From positions 135,725,032 through 135,789,031 of the forward strand of contig CM073591.1 of the NCBI GenBank assembly GCA_037074705.1: 64,000 bases of DNA. The letters run 5' to 3'. Source of the DNA: Zhengitettix transpicula (taxonomy: Eukaryota; Arthropoda; Insecta; Orthoptera; Tetrigidae). Numbering within the stretch: the first letter of the stretch is position 1; each line of letters begins with the position of its first letter. Below, piece by piece: positions 35,873-47,285 of this stretch. The notes beneath the pieces were generated by a model. The model was not told the origin of the DNA. It made no database searches and saw nothing but the letters and a program-made list of their open reading frames with translations. The position numbers were made by a program, and so were the translations under genes.

Positions 35873-37074
35873 TTAGCTGTATTTCTTATCATTAATTATT
35901 TGTAATTGGATTTAAAGTTAATATTAGAAATTGTTGTAGTGCTCCTATTGTAGGTTATAAAATGTTCATAATTTGACAGTCCCTCAATATATTAAACAAA
36001 TACATGACGTCAGCTCCTAAAAAGCATCTTGTTTTTAAGTATATAATTAACTTATGTACTTGAATGAATTTAACTATACGAAATAGAAATATGAGACTTT
36101 ATTATAATATATAATAAAATATGAGAAATACGATACTTTAATTCACACATCCAACGTGCTAATTTTTTGACAAATATATACAATTTCAGAACTGTTATTG
36201 GATGGAAACAATATTAATAATTTGTACTGCAAATCGCAGGGTAATTAATTGAATTCCCTTTTGCTAGTTGAATAATTGACGACGTTTAATCACATTGATA
36301 CTGAATAATTTATGCTTTGATATAAATCTCCAATTAGGATGTCTAACGCTGAGCTTATTAATTCATCCTCCCTTCTTTTGTTTAGTCTTTAAAGAGGTTA
36401 CAGAGTTTGGCCTTTTTCGACTTTAAAGATATCCTCCAGGAATCATAGAGCTATAGGCAGTAGCTTCAAAACAGAACTTATTTCTTTTACCATACTTCTC
36501 TAGAAATGAAAAAAAAAATTAAAGTTGTATAAAATATAATAATCGTGAAGAAAATTTTCTAATAGACATATCAATTTCATGAAAGACATGTTTTGTAATT
36601 TCTATACCTTTACATGCAATGTATTTATAATAATTCTATAATAGAAGTATTCTCTTTAAATTTGTGGTATTTAAAAAACGGTGAACTCTATTTGTAGGTC
36701 GCTACGGTATGATTAGGCATTAACGAGCAAAGAAAAGACACAAATAACTAATCCTGATTTGAAGACAAACAACATTTTAAAATTAAAATCACCCCTAAAA
36801 TAAGATTTAAATTAAACATGTAATTTTCCTTAAATATATGGGTGTAGCATTAATAACAAATACTTAAATGTTTTTTACGGAGAAACAAATTATTTACGCC
36901 CAGGTGTTACTTAGTCAATTGCTCTTAATTGGTACAAGGCTTAAAATTTTAAGTTCTTCGGTGTATTTTGTTTTTACCGACCAGCATTTACCTAAATTTA
37001 CGTAAGATTAACTATACATATTGAATTACTGTTTAATACGTAGTATTCATTATTTATTTTGCACAATTGTCTTC
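35873..37074. other. No gene recognised
   Basis: AT-rich sequence. Confidence 0.5.
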
Positions 37075-37079
37075 AATTT

Positions 37080-37230
37080 CCGGTGCAAAAGAAAAGGGGG
37101 TCAATGCAAAATACAAAACCTAGTAGGTCAGGTCAAGGTGAATGTAATTATCGATCGCAAAGTCGATAAATTCGCGTCGGAGCTGCCATCTCTCGCCGAC
37201 GGCAGGAAGTACGTAGAACTCCCGAAATAG
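37080..37230 (+). other. GC-richer island with frames on both strands
   Basis: The + frame ends VNVIIDRKVDKFASELPSLA then DGRKYVELPK and a stop at 37228-37230. The minus frame over the same bases reads EFYVLPAVGERWQLRREFID and is equally protein-like. Without a splice border that decides between them, only an exon-like island can be claimed. Confidence 0.25.
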
Positions 37231-38639
37231 CAACTAGAGAGCGGTGGAATAGTTACAGAGACGCTTTTAAGATGTCACTACGGGGTAGTATAAGAAATTT
37301 TTACAATTTCTAAGTGTGCTATTTGACAACTGTACTTCAAACGTGTATAAACGCAATTTTAAGGAAACATAAAACTATTCAAATTACTATAGAAATTGTT
37401 TGAATTATTTTTAATATGACTATATATATACATATACATATATATATTTTAAAACAATTGTTGAGATAAACTTCTTTACAATCCATTTTCCATATTTGAA
37501 ACACTAATGTTTCTTACTTACGGTAAAACTAATTTTATTTGCGAGTTTTTTTAACTCTATTCTCATCATATAAATAATTATCAAGGGACATTATAAGTGG
37601 CTAAGTAGTATTTTTTTCAACAGAATACAAGAGTGCAGATTCTATTATGAATATTTATTCCTAAAACCATCGCCACAGTGATTTACGAAATACATCTGGA
37701 ATGATTGGTAAAACTTATGGAATACAAAATTTATAAACTTTCCCTATTTAAATATTTTGTATTAATACACGGAATTAGTGTTTATAAAGATATTGGCATG
37801 CTTACGTGTTATTCAAACGATTTCATTCTTTTACGCGAGTCTTTAAGTAATTTTTGTTAACTGTTTTATTCTTCATTGTCACAGATTCGATTTAAACATT
37901 TAATCTATTTATTTATTCCTTTTACGCCGGAGCCTCACTAATTCGAAACAAATTGTTTTGTCAATAGCACTTTACTCTCTTGCAAAGAGATTTCGATTCC
38001 TCTAAAAGGCAATAATGTGCAATTACAATAGCACATCAATTGAAACTTTAATGCATTGTATATGGATTCCTCGAATGAAAAAATATTTATAAAAACTTGA
38101 AAAATTTCAACCTACAACAATATTTACGGTTGATGGTAAAATATTATGTCGTTAATAACGTGATCTTATCCAAAAATTTTAAGATATTAGTAAAGAACCT
38201 ACAAACAATAGCAATGGTAATGGTAATCAGTAATATTAATTATAATATTAAATGACATATAATAAATAGAATGTTTATATATACGTTCCACATTTTAATT
38301 TAAACGAATGCAGTCATGTCAACCAATTTTGGTTCACAAGACAACCCAGAGAAAAACACATGCAAGATTAACGGTGGACGCATTTTCAATACACCGAAAA
38401 AGCGGCTATTATTACCGCCGAATAAATAACTTTCGTGATTATAGAGATTGAGTGTGCCACTTTCGATGTTATAATTGATGAATTTTCAAACCGGGATTAA
38501 GATCAAATTATGGTCTCTTGGTAAGTGTTATGTTGGAGGAGTTTTTATATAAAAATATTTCGAACATAAGCGACATTATCTTCGAAAAAATAGTTTTCTA
38601 AGTTCCTGAGCTTCACGTTTTTCTATTTAATTTTTTAAA
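37231..38639. other. No gene recognised; short TA run
   Basis: AT-rich, with a short TA/CATA microsatellite near 37420-37452. No terminal repeat for the mariner remnant that follows was found. Confidence 0.5.
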
Positions 38640-38669
38640 TGATTAAATTCAATCCCTAACAGCATGTAT

Positions 38670-39460
38670 GGGAAGCATGTCCACAATATCGACATGGAAG
38701 ATCGCAGACTAAAAGTGCTGATGCCGAATATTTCTCAACTGAACGAGTGCATTTCGTGCTCCACGAAAAACTGGCCATGAAAAAGCTTTGCGCACAATGG
38801 GTGCCGCGACTCTTGACATTGGACCAAAAATTGATCCGGAGAAACATTTCAACGCAGAATATAGAAATGTTTAGACATAGCCCACAATACTTTTTCGCAA
38901 TTATTAATCATCGATGAATCATTGATCCAACACTGCACTCCAGAGACAAAGAAAAACAATCAAACAATGTACTGCAGCTGATGAAAGTGCACCGAAAAAG
39001 CCGAAGAGTGTTATGTGTCCTGCAAAGGTGATGGCCACTGACTTTTGGAATTCTCAGGGAATAATATTCATAGATTTCTAGAAAAGGGAACAACAATAAT
39101 TAGGCTCTATTATGCTGCGCTGTTGGATCGTTAAAAACGGATGCTGACTGAGAAATTACCAAGATTGGCCCGTAAGAAAGTGCTGTTTCACCAGGACGAT
39201 GCTCCAGCGCACATATCAGCAGTCTCAATGGCGGAAGTGTACGAGTTGGGATTAAAATTGGTTCCTCATCCACCCTATTCACCAGATATAGCACCAAGGG
39301 TCCTCTTCTTGAACCCGAACTTGAAAATTTGGGTTGGTGGGATGAAATTTTTAGCAAATGAAGAAGTGATCGTGGACGTGATGGAGTATATTTTAAAGTT
39401 TCAAAATCTATTTTTAAGATGGGTTTAAAAATTGGAAACTCACTGGACCAAGTGTATAGC
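38670..39460 (+). pseudogene. Degenerate mariner transposase
   Basis: Fragments in shifting frames follow mariner order: MEDRRLKVL and FVLHEKLAMKKLCAQWVPRL (HTH linker region), then LLIIDESLIQHCTPETK near 38905-38950 (first catalytic Asp kept, Trp of the usual DETW lost). The 39141-39428 frame carries KVLFHQDDAPAHISAVSMAE (second Asp) and PHPPYSPDIAP. The residue expected to be the third catalytic Asp after SPDIAP is not Asp, since the sequence reads RVLFL. NPNLKIWVGGMKFL and a WTKCIAK end follow. The match fits the mellifera/cecropia type of mariner. Multiple stops and frameshifts make it inactive. Confidence 0.85.
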
Positions 39461-39958
39461 CAAGTAAGTTTTCTAAAAGAAAATTATTTGTTACTATTTT
39501 ACCAGACTTATCAAACAACACTGGTATACTGAAAATTTTCTTGACTCGCATATGGTTCAGGCGTATTTTTCACTCTCATAATTGGCAATAAAATTTTAAA
39601 TTCTCTTATGGTGACGGGTTTATTTAAGATACCATGAGAATTCTTGACGGTTAAGGTACCGTGAGTTATCTTCCAGAATAAATTGAAGTCAGTTTCCTGT
39701 CGTCATCTAAAGAGATTAGAGTCGAATTAATTCCGTTTTCGACCACGCCCGGCACTCACCTTCTACAATGATAAAAACGTAAGCGTAAATTATTAACCTA
39801 ATGAGCACGAGTTTATTGTATGAAAAATACTATCTACCGTTATAGATGCAGAGTGTTTTGTTAAATACTATCGTATAAAAGTCAATAAACATTGTTCTTC
39901 TTGTGAAGTTGATAATGTATTAAGAAAATAATTTTTTTTTCTTTGGAATTTCTATTTA
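39461..39958. other. No gene recognised; ends in a polypyrimidine tract
   Basis: AT-rich. From about 39930 a TTTTTTTTTTCTTTGG tract leads to an acceptor-like ATTTCTATTTAG at 39959. Confidence 0.5.
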
Positions 39959-39964
39959 GCTTTC

Positions 39965-40225
39965 ATGGCATCCAGGATTTTAAGAAGGATCGGATTGGTG
40001 GTGGTTTGCATACAGTGTGCTTTGCCAAGTGTGGCTTTGTTGCAATTGACGAGCGCAGCAATACCTGTCATCGACGGCCGTGTTCCTCTCACAAACAGGC
40101 GAGGACACAAATCGTCTGGAATGTATTGCACTGCCGGAAAAACGAGTGATAAAGTATTAAACGAATTTGCGACACTTTTGCAGAATCCTCACAGAGTATG
40201 GGACACCTGCATTTGCTACGTTTGA
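39965..40225 (+). CDS. Candidate exon encoding a small secreted protein
   Basis: A good splice acceptor (polypyrimidine tract, then TATTTAG ending at 39959) lies 5 nt before an ATG in a TTTCATGG context. The 86-codon frame begins MASRILRRIGLVVVCIQCAL: two to three positive charges, a hydrophobic core (IGLVVVCIQCALPSVALL) and a possible signal-peptidase site near Ala-Leu-Pro-Ser-Val-Ala. A basic Arg-Arg site and four Cys follow (IDGRVPLTNRRGHKSSG, YCTAGKTSDK, WDTCICYV). The coding part has clearly higher GC than its flanks. No family was recognised. The frame may end earlier at a donor such as AGA|GTATGG. It is the best host-exon candidate in the window but is unproven. Confidence 0.42.
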   Translation: MASRILRRIGLVVVCIQCALPSVALLQLTSAAIPVIDGRVPLTNRRGHKSSGMYCTAGKTSDKVLNEFATLLQNPHRVWDTCICYV

Positions 40226-42337
40226 TCTTAGCAGATTTATTTGTCTGCATTCAAAAAAATGCGTAATATTAAAAAGAAGTAAATTGGAATTGACTTGCAG
40301 GAAAATTTCAACTTACAAAATGTAGAAAATGTAACCATAACATACGGTTAAAATCATAAACTAGAAAAGTGAACAATATAATTTTTTTTAAATTGTTTCT
40401 ATTTATTACAAAATTTAAAACACTTCCGCTATTTAAAAATCGAGTTTACATAACTTTGACGCAGCTAAAGGACAAAGAAAGAATCTTTCCTCGATATGAT
40501 ACATTTGATAATATATATATAAAGTTCAGAATCAATTAAATTTTAAACAGAAGGTTTTCCGATCGTAATAATAAATTAATAATTTTGAAGTAATTCTAAG
40601 AAAGGAATTATTCTTTAGAACATGTTGACAGTAAGACATGTTAATGAAGTGAGCATTTATTGATTCAGTAAATGCTTACCAATTCTGAAATAAATACTGC
40701 AGTTGTAGCAAAAAAATGTTACTTAAATGGACACATAATTGTATGTAAATAACATAATTGATAATCACGGATTTAGGTACTACTACCACCATATAAAGAC
40801 GAAAGAGTACGAAAGACGTAGATAAAACAAGTAATGACCACATAAAATAAATTTTACAATTTATCACCGACACTCTGTAGTTAAAATATATATTTTAAGA
40901 AATTAATAGAGAAAGTAATAATTTTTCTATACGTGTGCAAAACCAGAGGCCTAACAACTACACTATGCAAAGAAATATGTAACGACACATTATAAAAAGC
41001 ATAACATGAATATTGATTCTGCCCTCAAACCCCAAAAAGCAATTTTTCGGACAAAATTACTATTGAACATACATGTTTTATTCATAATATATATGGATCT
41101 ATATTTTCTTTGCCAGCATAAATCCATACTGCCTGGTGCCGACGGTTTCACTCAAGAGATGTATTTTATTGCGGACCACAAAATATTTAGTCTCAATTTT
41201 ACTTTCATGTAAGTATTTACTTTTTATTTTAAATGATAGTCTTGAATGTTTGATGAAAGTGTGAGTTGTTAGCCATAGTGAAAGTGTAAAGTGTCGTATC
41301 TGTGAGTTCAAGAGAAAGAACACACCGGTGGTTATCGGTTGAGAGAGTTATCTTGGAAGTGTACCGATAAATCAGTCAGTTTTTCTTTTGCATAAATATT
41401 AAGGTTAAATTTATCTTGCAATTACATTAATGTAATAATGAATGTCATGAAAACTTTCTGGAGAGACCGTGGCAAAAAAGCTCTTTATGGAAAACAGTTC
41501 ATTTTTAGTTTCGAACATTATATATAATAGTAGTGCTTGTACGCTGAAATAAAGTGTAAATTATGTCATCACGCAAATCAGTGAGAAGGTCGAGAAAATA
41601 GCAATTAGTGCCTGACAAATAACAATATAACAATTAACATATTTTAAAATAGTACACTGTAAATTGTTAATAACTTAGTTAAATTATTAATCTCCCTCAT
41701 ATAAAAATGATATCGATATGATTTAATGTATTTCGATATCGAAAACCGACTAGTAATGCGATGATTTTAACCCGTTGACATCGCGCTGTTTTTGACGTGA
41801 ACAATGTTTTTGTAAATAATTTAAGTATTACGTTATAAGAAGTTTATGTTTTTTATACTGAATAACCTTTTTATACTGAATATCATTGGTATGTTTTTTT
41901 GTAAAAAAAGTAAAAATAAATAGATTGTCTATATGTATTTTGTTACAATAATTTAATTGTTTGCTCGCTTATACAATTATTATATTACATTGAATAATTA
42001 AGTTGAATATGAAAATGAAGTGGAAAGTTCCTTCTTCAGCTTAAACAACCAAGAATTTAAGACTATAGGTATTTAATGATAATCATCAATTTTAGCAGAC
42101 AGTGGAAATCTAATGGAGCTTATTTATTTGTTTAAAAGAACAATAATGAAATATGTTTGCTTTACCCGAGTAAATACTGACATATTTCGAAGTATTTTAA
42201 ATATTTTAAAACCAATATGGGGTTATAAGAAACAAATAATGAGATATTTTAGTTAAAACCTCCTACGCATATAGAGCGTGTGCTATTTCTTGGTGACACA
42301 GGTTAGTGTATTGTTTCGGTGGCTCTATCACATCCCC
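40226..42337. other. No gene recognised; one short hairpin
   Basis: AT-rich. GCATTTA (40653-40659) pairs with TAAATGC (40669-40675), extended by GTGA/TTAC. Short open frames at 41006-41323 lie on both strands and are uninformative. Confidence 0.5.
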
Positions 42338-42356
42338 GACGCTGAGAATCAGCGTC
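42338..42356. repeat. 8-bp stem hairpin GACGCTGA/TCAGCGTC
   Basis: Perfect 8-bp arms around GAA. It is not followed by a T run and is not a bacterial-type terminator. It may be a foldback or chance palindrome. Confidence 0.8.
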
Positions 42357-42756
42357 TTGAACTTGACTGCGTGAGACAGTTACGGCCTAAGTGTTTATAA
42401 TACGCCGCTTTCCTTTCCAACACTCAATCTGCGCTACTCGCCTTCTCTGCTAACGCGTGCTATAGCGATGATGACCCATGGATTATAAACTAATACATTG
42501 AAGTCTCTGTTGTAAAAAACTAATAAAGTGACAAATCGTCTTACCGGCAAACGTATCTGTTATCCTGATGAGGCACGGATCTCTGTGCACGTGACAACAC
42601 TTTGGACGTGCATAAGCTAAATAGCTGCCGGCATTTTCAATACTATGTCACAAAAACTAGTTCACGCAAAGACTCACAATTGATCAACCAAGTGGAAGGT
42701 GGACTATTTTCATTTTTTATGTTTGCGAACATTTGTTGTTTACAAGGCTCTTTTTT

Positions 42757-42779
42757 GAGTTCCTTACGTTTAGGAACTC
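42757..42779. repeat. 8-bp stem hairpin GAGTTCCT/AGGAACTC
   Basis: Perfect 8-bp arms with a 7-nt loop, within AT-rich sequence without other features. Confidence 0.8.
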
Positions 42780-44639
42780 ATCTATTTCACAATATAATTT
42801 AAAGTATTTCCACTTTGAACTTTGTTCGCTTTCTTGATCTTGATACTTTAAATTCAATTTAATGGCCTACATGTCTAACCTTTGATTGATTCATCTCCTT
42901 CTCTTTCTGGATTTACAATACATTAAAACGTATAATATTGCGATAAGTATTAACTCTAAATTTTGAACTCATTTACCTTGAAATTATCTTATCCAGAGTT
43001 TCTTTTAGTTTGTGTATCGCATTCTAATCAGAAATTCGTTCTGTTCTTATTTTTCATGTGATTAATGAAAGCGTTAGGCATGAGATGAGCGGAGAGTTAA
43101 TTAACTGCAGAACGTCCGCTGACGTTTTAATCTATGGTGCAGTCCGAGAATTAATAATAACTTCCAGCAACTTATATCCCAGCATTTAATGCCTTTCTAG
43201 TGCAGAACCAGATAATATTTCTACAGAAAAAAGAGAAAACTAGAGATGTAATAAATAAGGCCATATTTTACATATACCTCTTTATTATTAGTAATTCAGG
43301 AACATGATCATAATCACGTAAATATTTATACTATATATAAAATAAATGTGAAATAAATAAAATTTCTTACTGGAAATCTAGTACATTCGACGATGTATTA
43401 CGATGAAATATTGATATTTCGTTATTTATAATATTGACGTATCTTACTGAATTTATTTTAGGGAACCCACCCATAAATTTAATATGTTATCGAATGAAGT
43501 AGATATATTAATAATAACACAAACCATAGTTTGTATATTAATGCCTTCATAACTTTTAAAATAATAATATGCATGTTAGTCAATATTATTTCTGGACGAT
43601 GCGACAGATACGCTAAAATCAGCATACAATAACTAAACAAACAAAATACGAAACATCATACAATGCACTGGCAAAAATAAAATTTATATATTGATAAACT
43701 GGTTTGACGTATGTTATAAAGTATTAACAGTGATAATAATAATAATATTTTTACGAATTAGATTTATGAAATACATTAATTTATAATTTTTATGTTGTCT
43801 TCGCATACTCGTTCTTTATTTTCGGATTAATTCCTATTAAAAAGGTTTCTTGATCTCTGATTCAATTTCTTTGAAATCTGTTTCCTCAGGTCGTTTACTC
43901 CTCAACTAAACCTCCTCGTAGAGGTCAGCATATAAGTGGCACAATTACTGTCAAATCCCGTCATTGAAACGTTAAAACTGTGACTTCTGGGGTCCCAAGA
44001 CAAGCTGAATAGTGTGGGAAACGTCTGTGTCAAGAATAACAAGCACTTGGCTGCAGCTGATGTCAACCACAGTGAATAGATTAAATAAAAGATGGATTTT
44101 ATTTCTTTCTTACGTTTTAATGGACATTCATCCTACATTGGTTCATTTAGCGATATTGAGCGGAAATACGCGTAATTTTAAAATCCCACTTCAAAATAAA
44201 TATAAGACATAAGGAAACGGAGATTTAGTCAATACCTGGTGAATGTATGAAGTGCAAACAATTTACCTTATTAAATTGACCTCCTACCGACTCTCAAATC
44301 TGCTTTCATTATAGGTCACATTAATTTGGTATTTAAATTTAACATTTTCACGGTGTTTATTATGCAAATTACTAAAATGTGAATGAGGGACGCAAGTTGG
44401 TTATGGAACGTAGAATATGAAAATTACAATTTTCGTTAGAGATTTTGTAATGGTTATAATCGGAGTCGAAAAACAGGGTAAAAAAATTATTTTCCGCCTG
44501 AATTCGTTGAGGAATCTACTTTTAAACCCTTATATACTTTACAAACATACTCAAAATCTTTGTTTAGGAAGAAAGGATTTTAGATATTTATGCTTACTTT
44601 TCTATTTTCCTCCTCTGAATCTACAGCACATTCTGTCAG
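42780..44639. other. No gene recognised
   Basis: AT-rich. The frame at 44417-44656 precedes the reverse transcriptase fragment and may include decayed retroelement sequence, but no motif is readable. Confidence 0.45.
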
Positions 44640-44870
44640 TTATACAAAATGTCTAGAAAGTTTTTACATTGCCGGTAGTCTCTGATTGGAAAGAAATAAA
44701 TTGACGGGTCCCGTAGGGGTCGATTCTTGGACCGCTGCTTTTTCTTTGTACATAAATGACCTTCCGGATTGTATCAAACCTATAAAATCAGTTCTTTATA
44801 CTGTAAATAATAATTTCTTTGTGGGCTGGATTTTTACGTTAAATCAAAAACTATTGACCATTAAATAAAT
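44640..44870 (+). pseudogene. Non-LTR reverse transcriptase fragment
   Basis: After an in-frame break the sequence reads GSILGPLLFL, shifts frame, and continues YINDLPDCIKPIKSVLY (44745-44800). Together these are the conserved GVPQGSxLGPLLFLLYINDLP block of non-LTR reverse transcriptases. The following YADD box is lost (the sequence continues TVNNN). Similarity stops near 44870 and resumes at about 45715, so this belongs with the fragment there, split by ~0.8 kb of unrelated sequence. Confidence 0.75.
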
Positions 44871-45714
44871 TTTATATAAGTTTATTACAGTTAAGCATGA
44901 AAAACTCTTTTCTCAGGCACCTGTGGTTTTTACATAGAAGAGATCTGCTGCCCGTACCAAATACGTACTGCTATTCTGTGCTGTGCTGCTTGCTGTAGCT
45001 CTCGTACCGACGTCTCCGTATCTCACAGCCGGCAGAACGGGTTAAGTGCAGTGATGACTTTAGTCAGGACCATTGCAAGGCGTCGACTCAGGGGTTGACC
45101 ACTGGCTAAGGGACTGATTGCTGGCAAGCCGTCGTACTAAATTGTGTGGCTTCGTTGAACTCTTCACTAACAAATGGTGGCCCCTTTCTCACGACGATTA
45201 AGCCTCGGACTATATCAGAACAACAACTTGGAAAAGTTAACAGCAGAACTCGTAAGATTTGTAGATCGGTGACACTTAAAACGTATACACGTAACGCAAT
45301 ACGAAGCCTCTCATAATCACATCCACCAGCTGCGGTGAGCGCAGAACAACTGCTCCAGTTTCAGAAGCTTATCTCCGTTCCCTCCATTATAGCCTCCCAT
45401 TCTTTCACTTTATTTTCGTTATTAGAAAACTTCGTCAAAATGTCAGTTTCACTGATTCTTCCATTATTACAAGAGTTATAGCAATAGGTGATGTTCCGTA
45501 GTCGACAATGGCCAACAATCGAGACAGGACACGAAAATTACTTGGATGGAAATATTTATCTCCTCCACCCCCACGCACGTGCACGATTTCGAATTCTCCA
45601 AACCACAGCAAACAACACTTCCGAGACAAAGCAAAACTAAACCAAAATACACGCGTTACAATACCGATGACACGAACTTAATAATAACCGGTAGCGACGA
45701 AAAACCGCTTAAAT
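44871..45714. other. GC-richer insertion splitting the retroelement
   Basis: About 840 bp interrupt the reverse transcriptase ORF. Sequence near 45597-45662 (CAGCAAACAACACTTCCGAG, then ACGCGTTACAATA) recurs at 49019-49088, so at least its right part is a dispersed repeat. No TIRs, target duplication or ORF with a known motif was seen. Confidence 0.5.
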
Positions 45715-46451
45715 AAAAAGTCTATAGTGCCTTGAAGTTATTAAACGTCTGGTTAAGTGCAAACAAATTGGTGCTCAACTTACAGAAAACTAAACTCGTT
45801 CAGTTTTCGTCTAGAAACAACAACAATGAATTAGCGACTGATCATGCAACATTTCTCTGTGTTCAAGTTACGGTGGAATGAACATATTAAGGTACTCTCA
45901 AGTAAACTTAGCTCCGTCTGTTATTCTCTTCCATTATTAATACAACAAGTCGATACTTTAGCTGCAAAAACTTTATATTATGCTTACTTCCATTCAAACA
46001 TGTACTATGGATTTACAGTCTGGGGAGATTCATCTCGCTCTGCGGAAATATTTAAACTTCAGAAACGTGTAATCCCAATATTATGTGGCAAAAATTACAG
46101 AGAAAGTTCTAGATCTCTCTTCAAAGCTCTTGGAATTTTAACGTTGCATACATTTTGGAAACGTTAAAATTCGTAAAACGTAATCAAAGTCTGTTTGTTA
46201 CCAACGGGGAATTCCATGAATATAATTCCAGAAACCGCGCAACATTACGGACAGACAAACATCATCTCTCACTTTTTGAAAAAAGTGTACATTATTCAGG
46301 AATGAAGCTATTTAATTGTCTTCCTCTTAGCATCAAAATCGTATACAGTCACAACGTAATTGCTAAGAAATTCAAAACTCTGCTGATTACCGGCGCGTAT
46401 TACTCTGTTAACGAATCTGTAAAGCATTCTGAGCCACACTTAGTTCCCTAG
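45715..46451 (+). pseudogene. Non-LTR ORF2 3' part (RT thumb and C-terminal tail)
   Basis: LKLLNVWLSANKLVLNLQKT then KLVQFSS (45745-45815) is the post-catalytic RT block. RWNEHIKVLSSKLSSVCYSL (45870 region), LYYAYFHSNMYYGFTVWG and LQKRVIPILCGKNYRES follow. After a frameshift near 46155 comes VKRNQSLFVTNGEFHEYNSR, SLFEKSVHYSGMKLFNCLP and YYSVNE to the stop at 46449. This is the typical 3' half of a jockey/CR1-like ORF2. It is related to the 9140-9435 tail and distinct from the 29944-31465 element. Confidence 0.85.
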
Positions 46452-46482
46452 AAAATACTGGTTAATTTATAGAATACTAATA

Positions 46483-46716
46483 TCAATGTTTATTGCCCAT
46501 ATGTTCAACTGATACTTCACAATTGTTTATTTCATGTCGTCCGCACGACATTTCCCGCCATTGAGAAGAGCTGCCAGATAAATTCTTCTGGAGACAACAA
46601 CACTTTGAAGGCTCATCAGTACAAGAAGTTGATGCACAAATGGGAGTGTAATTTGCGCAGTACAGTGTTATTTTTTGGAAAACTTTTAGTGCTATTAGTG
46701 AAATGAAGCTCAGCAT
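46483..46716 (-). CDS. Cys-rich ORF, doubtful
   Basis: The 77-codon frame starts MLSFISLIALKVF and contains CANYTPICASTSC, then PSKCCCLQKN and MSCGRHEINNCEV. The hydrophobic start and eight or more Cys would fit a small secreted protein, but it lies just past the 3' end of a retroelement ORF and may be chance sequence in its 3' untranslated part. AATAAA overlaps its last codons on the minus strand. Confidence 0.18.
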   Translation of the reverse strand: MLSFISLIALKVFQKITLYCANYTPICASTSCTDEPSKCCCLQKNLSGSSSQWREMSCGRHEINNCEVSVEHMGNKH

Positions 46717-46741
46717 ACAATTAATTTTTAATCCTCGATTT

Positions 46742-46800
46742 ATATTTAAAGTATCTTAAATATTCAAGGTATCTTAAATTTTTAAGGTATCTTAAATCCT
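46742..46800. repeat. Three short direct repeats of GTATCTTAAAT
   Basis: The 11-mer GTATCTTAAAT recurs three times in about 55 bp. Confidence 0.8.
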
Positions 46801-47283
46801 ACAATATTCTCTTTTTTATGAATGTAGTATTCCCCCCACCTATTTCATGTAATTTAAAATATGTACACTTCAAATTCTTTGTATCAGAATTTATGTGTAA
46901 TCTTAAACATCTGGGGTATTTATGTATATTTCATTCTACACATATTTATTTCACATTTGTAAGTAATATTTATTTTAATTGGCCTATTTCCTCAACCGAG
47001 GACTAATGGAACTAATAAATCTAGTCTAGTCATAACACCTTCTAAGCATATTAATGAAATCACATATGTGCTTGGGTTTTTAATCTGTAGATGAAAAATG
47101 GGAGTTAGAATGTGCTTTAGACCATAATCACATTCCAATCCCATTATGAAATTTTCACTGAATGCACAGAATATTATTAAGCAACAAAAAGTGTTTTCAG
47201 ACAATAAGAACACAATTGTGTATATATTCAAAATTAAGTAATTGTTTCGGTTACCTTACACTACGAATGTTTTCTAAGCAAAA
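46801..47283. other. No gene recognised
   Basis: AT-rich sequence up to the TA target duplication of the mariner element. Confidence 0.5.
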
Positions 47284-47285
47284 TA

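Noticed and set aside
42338..42779. Rho-independent terminators at the two short hairpins
   Set aside because: There is no U tract after either stem and the surrounding content is eukaryotic, so a bacterial terminator is not meaningful.
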